Both the position numbers and the translations under genes were made by a program. Of a stretch of DNA of 64,000 nt, positions 53,104-64,000 are shown piece by piece; the first letter of the stretch is position 1; each line of letters starts with the position of its first letter. The notes beneath the pieces are model-generated. The model was given only the letters and a program-made list of their open reading frames with translations, did not search any database and was not told the DNA's origin. Where the stretch lies: assembly GCA_017542485.1 (NCBI GenBank), contig JAFXXC010000033.1:1-64000 (forward strand). The letters are read 5' to 3'. The stretch is from Acholeplasmatales bacterium. Lineage in GTDB: Bacteria > Bacillota_I > Bacilli_A > Acholeplasmatales > Anaeroplasmataceae.

Positions 53104-54747
53104 ATGAAATTTAATGATTATAGAAGATTAGCTGGAATAAGCTTAAAATCACGTAAAAAGACAACTAAAACAACTGTTAGAGGAATATCATTTGGTTTAA
53201 TATTAATAATGCCTGTATTATTTATATTTATGGCATTTTATATTGGATTAAATCAAGAGGTTGATAAGGATAAAAATTTAAGAACATTCAATATTGGATT
53301 TTCATCTAATGTTACTGATCAAAGTAATGCATCATTTGTTTCAACAAAAGAATTTGATAATGTTTTAAGTATTAATGGTGTTGATGAATATGTTAAATAT
53401 CAAAAATATATTATAACTAGTAAAAATTCATCAGGAGAGAAAAAATTAAATATTAATGTTAAATATGATGGTAAAGAATATAACGATATTTTTATGGCAG
53501 AAAATAAAATTAATTCATATTCTGATGTATCATCATCTTTCATATTTTATGATGTTGAGAATTCTAAAAATAAAAATATATTATTGTCTAATGATAATAA
53601 TGCTATTTTAGCTGGAAAAGCATTTAATGAGAATACTAAAGGTGAAATAATGATTTCATCTAGACTAGCTGAGATATTAAATAAAAATTATGATGAATTA
53701 ATAGGTAAGAATATATCATTAGATATCGGTTTAATGAATGGATATAGTTTAACTACATCTAAGACACAAAGAACTGAAGAAAATGAATTTAACTTATATA
53801 ATGGTGTTTATTTACCAATGTTTAGTAATTATAAAATTATAGGTGTATTTAATAGTGAAATAAATAATCAAACATATAGAATGAATAGATCAAATCCTCA
53901 GGATGAATTAATATGGTTTACATATGGTTCTTTATATAATGATAAAGATGAAGCTAATATGGGTATGCCTGTTAGTATTGAAGATGATAATGGATATTAT
54001 CAAACTTGTTATTATTATCCTTCAACAAATTTAGCAAGTTATTCAGAAACTGCTACAGAAAATGGTTATGTATTTTTACCAGTAGGTGCTGGTATTGATA
54101 TGGAAAGTATGTCATATGGTAATTTATATTATAAAGAATATGGATTATATTTATCATTTGATAGTTTTAGTTCTGCAAATAATGCTACATCAATAATTGA
54201 TAATTATATTAAGAATACTTCAACAAATGAAGAAAAATATCTTAATACAAGTTATCAAAGTGAAATGTTTTATATGTATCAAATATTCTATAAAGTATTT
54301 ATGTATTTATGTATCGCGTTAGCAATATTTGGTGGAGTAATATTCTTTGCTACATTATTGAATTTATATAATACAATTGAGTATTCTGTTCAAACTAGAA
54401 AGAATTATCTTGGATTATTAAGAGCTATTGGTATGAAGAATAATAGTATTACAAAATTGTATTTTGTTGAAATATTAAAGACATTTACTAAGAGTTATAT
54501 TTGGACTATTATTTTTGGTGGATTAATTTGTTTTGGTATTTATTTTGGATTTAATATGGCTATGAAAACTGATGCTGCTAAAATAATTACAAATATTATT
54601 AAATTAGAATTAAATCCAGTATATATTCCTATTTCATTTATTATTTTAGTTGTGTTTGATACAATTATTGCATTAACATTCTCTTTAATAGCATGTTATA
54701 AGGTATCACATAAGCCACTTCTTGAAGTATTAATTGATGATAAATAG
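53104..54747 (+). CDS. FtsX/MacB-type ABC permease, second subunit
   Basis: A 547-residue permease with the same plan: one helix at about 28-48 (GLILIMPVLFIFMAFYIGL), a large external domain of about 340 residues, and three helices at the end, with YLGLLRAIGMKNNSITKLYF and the last helix before KVSHKPLLEVLIDD. I start it at the ATG at 53104 just after the stop of the first permease (GAGGTG upstream). Two unequal permeases plus one ATPase suggest a heterodimer. The external domain is larger than usual. Confidence 0.88.
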   Translation: MKFNDYRRLAGISLKSRKKTTKTTVRGISFGLILIMPVLFIFMAFYIGLNQEVDKDKNLRTFNIGFSSNVTDQSNASFVSTKEFDNVLSINGVDEYVKYQKYIITSKNSSGEKKLNINVKYDGKEYNDIFMAENKINSYSDVSSSFIFYDVENSKNKNILLSNDNNAILAGKAFNENTKGEIMISSRLAEILNKNYDELIGKNISLDIGLMNGYSLTTSKTQRTEENEFNLYNGVYLPMFSNYKIIGVFNSEINNQTYRMNRSNPQDELIWFTYGSLYNDKDEANMGMPVSIEDDNGYYQTCYYYPSTNLASYSETATENGYVFLPVGAGIDMESMSYGNLYYKEYGLYLSFDSFSSANNATSIIDNYIKNTSTNEEKYLNTSYQSEMFYMYQIFYKVFMYLCIALAIFGGVIFFATLLNLYNTIEYSVQTRKNYLGLLRAIGMKNNSITKLYFVEILKTFTKSYIWTIIFGGLICFGIYFGFNMAMKTDAAKIITNIIKLELNPVYIPISFIILVVFDTIIALTFSLIACYKVSHKPLLEVLIDDK

Positions 54748-54757
54748 GAGGTAGAGT

Positions 54758-56986
54758 ATGAGAAGATTAAAATATTTATTTATTGTTATATTTTCTATAT
54801 TTTTGTTAACAGCATGCTCTAATTCTTCTAAAAATGGTCCTAGAACAATTGAATTGAGTGTTGATTCAGAAATTATTCCTACTTTTACTGCTAATTATGG
54901 TAGTGGTACTTATGATGAAGTAAATAAGAAATATACACATAATGTAGACTTTGTTAAGAATTTATATATTTATTTATCAAAAGAAAATTATAAAACAGAA
55001 ATTGTTGAAATAAAGGCAACTGAAATGGTTGATAGTATTATCAAAAAAGATGTTAAATTTGGTAATAGAATTCCTTGTAGTGTTAAGCTTACATTTGGTG
55101 AAGTAGAGGATATAAGTGATATTACTTATGATACTAATTATGTCATCAATCCAGTTATTAAAAATAATGTATTATCATTTGAATATCCTGATAAAAATGA
55201 TGAAAGAGAATTAATATTTAAGAAAAGTGGTTATAAAGATATTAAATTATCGTTAACTAAAGAAAATATGATTTCAGGGTCATATGATGTTACATTACCA
55301 TTATTAACTGCAGATGAGATAGCTGTTACATTTGTTGGTGGTTATGAGTATGGTAATTATCAATATTTAGTTTGTGATATGAATAATAATATTGTTTCTA
55401 GTGGAACATATAGTAGTAGAGGTAAGAAATATGTTTTGTTAGGTAAAGAAAAGGAATATTATTTTGTAAATAAAAACAATAATAATGTTATTAAATTACC
55501 AAAAGGTGAAGATTATATTATAAGTTTTAATGAAGAAGAAAATAGAAATAATATATTTATTGATTTTAGAGGAGATTTCTTTGGTAATGTAATAATTGTT
55601 AATAAAGAAAAAAATCAAATTATAAATAATAATTATGTAAATAGTATCGATAATTTAATGTTAATTATTTACAATAATAATGATGAAAAAGTTAAGGTAA
55701 TTGAGGATTTAAAATCAAAACTTGTAATGGAGAATAATGATAAATCAGATAATACAAGATATGTATATAATTATAATAATGATGATTTTAGTGAATTTGA
55801 TATTGAAGGTAAAGTTGTTAGTAAGATAAATGGTGAAGAAATTAATGATTATAATTTTAATGAAGTAACATTTGATTATATTAAGATTGAAGATAACAAA
55901 TTAAAATTTAGTGGAAAATCATTATATTCAGCTTCATGTTCTGTTAATTTAGTTGATAAAAATAATAATATTGTCACTAAAATAAATACATATATAAACA
56001 GTATTATGAAAGATTCATATATATCAGGTATTGATGAATCAACAGGTAAACCTATGGCTTATTCATTCCCATTATTCATTAAAGATTTAATTTATAATAG
56101 CGTTCAGCATAATTATACTTATCCTGATCAAATTGTAGATACTACAAAGACATATGTTAAAATAATTGATTCTGATTTTAATAATATGTATGTTAATTTA
56201 GTAGATAAGAAGGGTAATAGGGTAGAAAGAACAGATAGTGGTTATTATGAGGTAACTGTTGATACTACATATACATATTCTGATTATAATAGTAAAGAAC
56301 AAGCTAGAAGAGAAATAACTATTACAGAAGATGATATTAATAATGGATTTGTTGTTATTGGAGAATTAAATGTAAATACTATAATTATTAATGTTCCAAG
56401 CAATTTAAAAATAAGTATTGATAGTTATTCTAGTTTGTTATTAACAAAAGAATCTAATACTCAATATAAATTATTAGCAAGAATAGATGTTAACAATGCA
56501 TATTTAAGAATTAGTAATAAATATGTAACAATTAGTCATAATTTTAATATAAGTGATATAGATACTATAGATATTAATCAATTTATAGCTAGACCAATCA
56601 ATTTATATAGTTTATATTATGATAGTAGTGATGGTAATAATGGTATATGGTATTATTATCCAGTTGATTATTCTAATTCAGAGATTAATAAAGTACAGAT
56701 ATGTGGAGAAAATTATACAGCTAATTGTATTTTTGATGAAAATTTAGATGCAAATATAGTAGATGTATGTAAAACATCACCTTATATAATTATCAAAGTA
56801 TCAAATGAAATATATGTTCAAGATTATGTAGATTCTATTTTTGTAGATGGATATAATTATTATTTCATTTCAAATAGTAAAACAAAAGTAACAATTGATG
56901 GTAATTCAATTGATATTCCTACTGATGGTGAGTACTTTATTTATAATGGTAGCACATTAGTTAAAACGAATTTAAAATTTGAATAA
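54758..56986 (+). CDS. Large lipoprotein encoded with the MacB-type exporter
   Basis: A 742-residue lipoprotein. The signal peptide RLKYLFIVIFSIFLLTAC ends in the lipobox LLTAC at about Cys20. The mature part is strand-rich, low in Ala and very high in Asn, Asp, Ile and Tyr, with several similar beta-sandwich-like stretches; no known domain is recognised. It starts 10 bp after the second permease, with AGGAGGTAG before the ATG, and ends at a terminator. It likely works outside the membrane with the exporter, comparable in place to a MacA- or YknX-like partner, but it does not resemble those. Confidence 0.8.
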   Translation: MRRLKYLFIVIFSIFLLTACSNSSKNGPRTIELSVDSEIIPTFTANYGSGTYDEVNKKYTHNVDFVKNLYIYLSKENYKTEIVEIKATEMVDSIIKKDVKFGNRIPCSVKLTFGEVEDISDITYDTNYVINPVIKNNVLSFEYPDKNDERELIFKKSGYKDIKLSLTKENMISGSYDVTLPLLTADEIAVTFVGGYEYGNYQYLVCDMNNNIVSSGTYSSRGKKYVLLGKEKEYYFVNKNNNNVIKLPKGEDYIISFNEEENRNNIFIDFRGDFFGNVIIVNKEKNQIINNNYVNSIDNLMLIIYNNNDEKVKVIEDLKSKLVMENNDKSDNTRYVYNYNNDDFSEFDIEGKVVSKINGEEINDYNFNEVTFDYIKIEDNKLKFSGKSLYSASCSVNLVDKNNNIVTKINTYINSIMKDSYISGIDESTGKPMAYSFPLFIKDLIYNSVQHNYTYPDQIVDTTKTYVKIIDSDFNNMYVNLVDKKGNRVERTDSGYYEVTVDTTYTYSDYNSKEQARREITITEDDINNGFVVIGELNVNTIIINVPSNLKISIDSYSSLLLTKESNTQYKLLARIDVNNAYLRISNKYVTISHNFNISDIDTIDINQFIARPINLYSLYYDSSDGNNGIWYYYPVDYSNSEINKVQICGENYTANCIFDENLDANIVDVCKTSPYIIIKVSNEIYVQDYVDSIFVDGYNYYFISNSKTKVTIDGNSIDIPTDGEYFIYNGSTLVKTNLKFE

Positions 56987-56994
56987 TTGTTAAA

Positions 56995-57030
56995 ATACCC
57001 CTAAATTAAGTTTTAAGGGGTATTTTTTTA
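56995..57030 (+). terminator. Terminator of the ABC exporter operon
   Basis: AATACCCCT and AGGGGTATT form a stem with a 12-base loop, followed by TTTTTTT. Confidence 0.9.
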
Positions 57031-57095
57031 ATTTTTATCAATTATACATAGAAATTACTAATATTATAAAAAAATGCAAAATTTCGCAATTTTAA

Positions 57096-57124
57096 TTGTG
57101 TTTATTGTCTCTATATGATATAAT
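57096..57124 (+). promoter_or_regulatory. Promoter of the yaaA-recF-gyrB-gyrA operon
   Basis: TTGTGT (57096-57101) and TATAAT (57119-57124) are 17 bp apart. The box TATAAT is preceded by TGA, not an extended -10. Confidence 0.6.
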
Positions 57125-57146
57125 CATATAGAAATGGGGTTTTTTT

Positions 57147-57349
57147 ATGAAGAGCTTAAAAATTACTACTGAGTACATTACTTTACAGCAATTATTAAAA
57201 ATTGAGAATGTTATTTCATCTGGAGGAGAAGCTAAATATTTCTTAGCAGAAAATGAAGTATTTGTTAATGGTGAGAAAGAAAATAGAAGAGGTAAGAAGT
57301 TATATCCAGGTGATATTGTTAAAGTATTGGGAAAAGAATTTAAGATTGA

Positions 57350-57353
<4 letters not shown>
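57147..57353 (+). CDS. yaaA: S4-domain protein YaaA (RlbA)
   Basis: A 68-residue S4-type RNA-binding protein found between dnaN and recF in Bacillota. TLQQLLKIENVISSGGEAKYF and LYPGDIVKVLGKEFKIE are typical. A role in ribosome or RNA binding is presumed for the family. Its stop overlaps the recF start (ATGA), so recF depends on its translation. Confidence 0.92.
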
Positions 57354-60398
<3,045 letters not shown>

Positions 60399-60408
60399 GA
60401 GGTAGGAA

Positions 60409-62976
60409 ATGGCAACTAATGAAAAAGACCTTGAGTTTGAAAAAGCTTTAGAGGAAAGAAAAGAAGATAGTGTTGAATTATTAGATGTTAACACTAAGAT
60501 GAAGACTTCATTTTTAAATTATGCGATGAGTGTAATTATTGCCCGTGCTCTACCTGATGCAAGAGATGGATTAAAGCCTGTACAAAGAAGAATACTTTAT
60601 GGTATGAATGAACTTAAGGTATTTTCTAATGTACAACATAAGAAGAGTGCTCGTATTGTCGGTGATGTAATGGGTAAATATCACCCACATGGTGACTCTT
60701 CAATTTATGAAGCTATGGTTAGAATGGCTCAAGACTTCAGTTATCGTTATCCACTTGTAGATGGACATGGTAACTTTGGTAATATCGATGGTGATGGCGC
60801 TGCCGCTATGCGTTATACAGAAGCAAGAATGTCTAAAATTGCTATGGAAATGCTTAGAGATATTGATAAGAATACTGTTGATTTTGTTGAAAATTATGAC
60901 GCAACAGAAATAGAACCTACATTACTTCCTGCAAGAATACCAAATTTACTTGTTAATGGTACTACAGGTATCGCAGTAGGTATGGCTACTAATATTCCAC
61001 CACATAATTTAGGTGAGGTAATTGATGGTTGTGTTGCATTAATTGAAAATCCTGAATTAACTAGTGAAGATTTAATGCAATATATTAAAGGACCAGATTT
61101 TCCAACTGGTGGTTTAATTTTAGGTAGAGAAGGTTTATATAATGCATATACAACTGGTAATGGATCTATAATTATTAGAAGTAAAGCACATATAGATGAA
61201 TTAGATAACGGTAAATATGAAATTGTAGTTACTGAAATACCATATGGTATTAATAAGACTAGAATTATGGAGCGTATTGCTCAAGTAGCTAAGGATAAGA
61301 TTATTGATGGTATTACAGATTTACGTGATGAATCATCAATGGCTGGTTTAAGAATTGTTATTGAATTAAGAAGAGATGTAAATCCAGATGTTATTTTAAA
61401 TATGCTATATAAATATACACAGCTACAATCAAGCTATGGTATGAATATGGTATGCTTAGTTGATAATAGACCAGTAGCTATTACGCTTCATGATGCACTT
61501 GATGTTTATATTAAGCATCAAATTGATGTTATTACTAGAAGAACTGAATTCGATTTAAAGCGTGATTTAGATAGAATTCATATTTTAGAAGGTTTATTAA
61601 TCGCTCATGATAATATTGATGAAGTAATTCATTTAATTAGAAATACAAAAGATGGTACTGAAAAGCAAAAACTAATGGATAGATTTGAGTTAGATGACGT
61701 TCAAGCTCAAGCTATATTAGATATGCGTTTACAAAGATTATCTGGTATGAATTATGATAAGCTTGTAGAAGAAAGATTAAGCTTATTAAATGAAGTTGAA
61801 TATTTTAAAGAAATTTTAGCAAATCCAGCTAAGAAGAATGAAATATTAATCAATGAAATGCTTGAAATTAAGGGTAGATTTAATGATGAAAGACATAGTG
61901 AAATTGCATTAAATCAAGAAATTGATATTTCTAACGAGGATTTAATTTCAAGAGAAAATGTTATTGTTACTGTAACATCATTAGGATATGTTAAGAGAAT
62001 GAAAAGATCTGAATATCGTGCTCAAAACCGTGGTGGTGTTGGTATGACTGGTATGAAGACTCATAAGGATGATGATATTAGATTTGCATTACCTTTGTTT
62101 ACACATGATTACATTATGTATTTCACTAATAAGGGTAGAGTATATACTACAAAGGGATATCAAATTCCTGAAGGAAATAGAACATCTAAGGGTATTCCAC
62201 TTGTTAATATTTTAAATTTACAGGATGATGAACATTTACAGGCAATGTGTACTGTAGAAGATTATAAGGACGCTGATAAGGCAAGTGATCAATATTTATT
62301 CTTTGTTACAAAGAAGGGTACAGTAAAGAGAACAAACCTATCATTATTTAGAAATATTAGACAAAATGGTATTATCGCTATTACATTAGACGAGGGTGAT
62401 GAATTATATCGTGTAATGTTAACAGATGGTACTAGAGATATTGTTTTAGCTGCATCAAATGGTAAAGCAATTCACTTTAAAGAGGATGATGTTAGAGCAA
62501 TTGGACGTAATGGTGCCGGTGTTCGTGGTATGATGTTAGGTGAAGGCGATGAAATTGTTGGTGTAGCTGTTGTTACAGAAGAAAAGCCAGATATTTTAGT
62601 ATTATCAGCTAATGGTTATGGAAAGAAAACTGATATTAACGAATATAGACTTCAAACACGTGGTGGTATGGGTGTTAAGGCAATGAATACTACAGATAAA
62701 ACTGGTAAGCTTGTTGCATTAGATTCTGTATCAGATAATGATGACCTTTTAGTTACTACAAAGCAAGGCGTTGTTATTAGATGTCATGTTGAAGATATTT
62801 CAAGAACATCACGTGCTACACAGGGTGTAAAAATAATTACTCTTAAGGATAATCATCAAATAGCTTCTGTTGCTGTATTTGATAGAGAAGATGATGAAGA
62901 GGAAGTAGAAAATACAAATACACAAGAAGCAAAAGATGTAGTAGAAGTAAAAGAAAATGTGGAGGCAAATGAATAA
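60409..62976 (+). CDS. gyrA: DNA gyrase subunit A
   Basis: An 855-residue cutting and wrapping subunit. The catalytic Tyr is in [15 protein letters not shown]. The quinolone region reads [13 protein letters not shown], the usual sensitive form for Gram-positive bacteria. The C-terminal beta-pinwheel has the GyrA box in [12 protein letters not shown], so it is gyrase and not ParC. The last 45 residues are an acidic tail ([13 protein letters not shown]). AGGAGGTAGGAA precedes the ATG. Its stop overlaps the next gene by 1 bp. Confidence 0.97.
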   Translation: MATNEKDLEFEKALEERKEDSVELLDVNTKMKTSFLNYAMSVIIARALPDARDGLKPVQRRILYGMNELKVFSNVQHKKSARIVGDVMGKYHPHGDSSIYEAMVRMAQDFSYRYPLVDGHGNFGNIDGDGAAAMRYTEARMSKIAMEMLRDIDKNTVDFVENYDATEIEPTLLPARIPNLLVNGTTGIAVGMATNIPPHNLGEVIDGCVALIENPELTSEDLMQYIKGPDFPTGGLILGREGLYNAYTTGNGSIIIRSKAHIDELDNGKYEIVVTEIPYGINKTRIMERIAQVAKDKIIDGITDLRDESSMAGLRIVIELRRDVNPDVILNMLYKYTQLQSSYGMNMVCLVDNRPVAITLHDALDVYIKHQIDVITRRTEFDLKRDLDRIHILEGLLIAHDNIDEVIHLIRNTKDGTEKQKLMDRFELDDVQAQAILDMRLQRLSGMNYDKLVEERLSLLNEVEYFKEILANPAKKNEILINEMLEIKGRFNDERHSEIALNQEIDISNEDLISRENVIVTVTSLGYVKRMKRSEYRAQNRGGVGMTGMKTHKDDDIRFALPLFTHDYIMYFTNKGRVYTTKGYQIPEGNRTSKGIPLVNILNLQDDEHLQAMCTVEDYKDADKASDQYLFFVTKKGTVKRTNLSLFRNIRQNGIIAITLDEGDELYRVMLTDGTRDIVLAASNGKAIHFKEDDVRAIGRNGAGVRGMMLGEGDEIVGVAVVTEEKPDILVLSANGYGKKTDINEYRLQTRGGMGVKAMNTTDKTGKLVALDSVSDNDDLLVTTKQGVVIRCHVEDISRTSRATQGVKIITLKDNHQIASVAVFDREDDEEEVENTNTQEAKDVVEVKENVEANE

Positions 62977-63377
62977 TGAAATTTTGTCCAAAATGTGGAG
63001 CTGAATGCGAGGATAATGCATCATTTTGTTCCATCTGTGGAAATAAGTTACCTGAATCAGGATTTAGACCAAACAATGCATTTGAGGAAAATGGAGAAAA
63101 TAGTCAAAGTAGTAGGAATTATAATAATTCATACAATAATGATTCAGAAACTGATCAAGGAAGAACATTTGGTATTTTATCACTAGTATTTGGAATCATT
63201 GGTATTAATTTATTAGGTATTATATTTGGTATTATCGGTATATCAAAAAGTAAAGATAGTTCATCAAAGGCAATGAGTATTGTTGGATTAGCTATATCAA
63301 TAATACATATAATTGTTCAAGTGATAATTATAATATTGGCATATAAAGGAATTATAAGCGGATATTTCTATATTTAA
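62976..63377 (+). CDS. Zinc-ribbon membrane protein (DUF4190-like)
   Basis: A 133-residue protein. A zinc ribbon with CPKCGAECEDNASFCSICGN at the start is followed by an Asn/Ser-rich linker and two C-terminal membrane helices (FGILSLVFGIIGINLLGIIF and IVGLAISIIHIIVQVIII) separated by GIIGISKSKDSSSKAMS, the pattern of DUF4190 proteins. Function is unknown. Its ATG overlaps the gyrA stop (TAATG), so it is translated with gyrase, an odd partner. Confidence 0.82.
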   Translation: MKFCPKCGAECEDNASFCSICGNKLPESGFRPNNAFEENGENSQSSRNYNNSYNNDSETDQGRTFGILSLVFGIIGINLLGIIFGIIGISKSKDSSSKAMSIVGLAISIIHIIVQVIIIILAYKGIISGYFYI

Positions 63378-63382
63378 TTTGT

Positions 63383-63416
63383 ATATGGTAGGCAAACGGT
63401 TGTCTACCATATTTTT
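63383..63416 (+). terminator. Terminator of the gyrase operon
   Basis: TATGGTAGGCAA and TTGTCTACCATA pair around ACGG (one mismatch), followed by TTTTTATTA. Confidence 0.9.
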
Positions 63417-63478
63417 ATTACTTAATTTTATGTTTATATTGATAAATATAAAAAACGCTATCATTGTATAATATTAGA

Positions 63479-63506
63479 TTGTTTTTAATATTCAATATGG
63501 TATAAT
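63479..63506 (+). promoter_or_regulatory. Promoter of prs
   Basis: TTGTTT (63479-63484) and TATAAT (63501-63506) are separated by 16 bp, about 40 bases before the prs start. Confidence 0.65.
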
Positions 63507-63546
63507 CTAGGTAGATTTTTAATAAATATTAGGAGGAATTTTTCTC

Positions 63547-64000
63547 ATGTCTATCTTATTGGGAAAGAAAGTTAAAATTTTTAGTTTATCATCAAATGTT
63601 GAGCTTGCTGAAGAGATTGCTGATGCTGTAGGTATTCCACTATCAAGCTGCGATGTATTACATTTTGCTGATGGTGAGGTTAATGTACAAATTAATGAAA
63701 CAGTTAGAGGTCATCATATATTTGTAATTCAACCAACAAGTGCACCAGTTAATGACCATTTAATGGAATTATTAATTATGTGTGATGCCCTAAAGCGTGC
63801 ATCTGCTAGATCAATTAATATTGTTATTCCATATTATGGTTATAGCCGTCAGGATAGAAAGGCAAGAAGCCGTCAACCAATTAGTGCTAAGTTAGTTGCT
63901 GATTTATTACAAACTGCTGGTGCTGATAGAATTATTTGTATGGATATCCATGCTGCACAAATTCAAGGTTTCTTCAATATTCCTGTTGATAACTTTATGG
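63547..64000 (+). CDS. prs: Ribose-phosphate pyrophosphokinase, N-terminal half (cut by window edge)
   Basis: This enzyme makes PRPP from ribose 5-phosphate and ATP for nucleotide, His and Trp synthesis. The visible 151 residues show [38 protein letters not shown], the ATP-binding [20 protein letters not shown] and [23 protein letters not shown] precedes the ATG at 63547. The PRPP-binding loop lies beyond the window. Confidence 0.96.
   Translation, partial: MSILLGKKVKIFSLSSNVELAEEIADAVGIPLSSCDVLHFADGEVNVQINETVRGHHIFVIQPTSAPVNDHLMELLIMCDALKRASARSINIVIPYYGYSRQDRKARSRQPISAKLVADLLQTAGADRIICMDIHAAQIQGFFNIPVDNFM

Overview
The window is about 64 kb of very AT-rich DNA from a low-GC Gram-positive bacterium (Bacillota, Bacilli or a relative of the Mollicutes/Erysipelotrichia). 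Signs of this are the RNA polymerase delta subunit, a DUF1934 protein, lipobox lipoproteins, strong AGGAGG ribosome sites and the order rpmH-rnpA-yidC-jag. TGA is used as stop and TGG as Trp, so the standard code applies. Species cannot be told from the sequence alone. The replication origin lies at about 47.5-49.8 kb. Nearly all genes left of it run on the minus strand and all genes right of it on the plus strand, so almost everything is co-directional with replication. The two exceptions are a GH94 phosphorylase gene and an IS110-family insertion sequence.

Left part (1-18.6 kb): an edge-truncated Rpn-type gene, an Lrp/AsnC regulator, a four-gene operon (LRAT/NC-domain protein, ROK sugar kinase, zinc-ribbon protein of possible transposase origin, threonine aldolase), an orphan trpB, an unknown coiled-coil protein next to a SNF2 helicase, then secreted and lipoprotein genes. 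These include a lipase-like lipoprotein, a 1603-residue acidic lipoprotein with internal repeats, and a small operon with a 42-codon peptide gene.

18.6-31 kb is a beta-glucan/cellodextrin utilisation locus: intracellular GH5, aldose 1-epimerase, a complete sugar ABC transporter (binding lipoprotein, two permeases, an ATPase with an unusual coiled-coil insertion), GH1 beta-glucosidase, LacI regulator and divergent GH94 cellobiose phosphorylase. Similar TTAAACG/GTAAACG operator sites lie at each control region, and one also lies upstream of a secreted protein gene at 17.4 kb.

31-35 kb carries a tight operon combining a STAS anti-anti-sigma factor, a stand-alone RelA-type alarmone synthetase, a separate overlapping MESH1-like HD hydrolase, and a membrane SpoIIE-type phosphatase fused to an RsbW-like kinase domain. 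It is followed upstream by an autoregulated ArsR gene and a two-component system. 37.5-44.3 kb is housekeeping: rpoE (delta), DUF1934, recR, ybaB, dnaX, a NlpC/P60-like protein, jag, yidC, rnpA, rpmH.

Between rpmH and dnaA, normally neighbours, lie a cysteine-peptidase/lipoprotein pair and an IS110 element with a structured noncoding left end (candidate bridge RNA), candidate boundaries, and a premature stop in its transposase. The right arm holds dnaA, dnaN (with a DnaA-box/DnaA-trio unwinding element between them), a MacB/FtsX-type ABC exporter with a large lipoprotein, yaaA, recF, gyrB, gyrA, a zinc-ribbon membrane protein and the start of prs.
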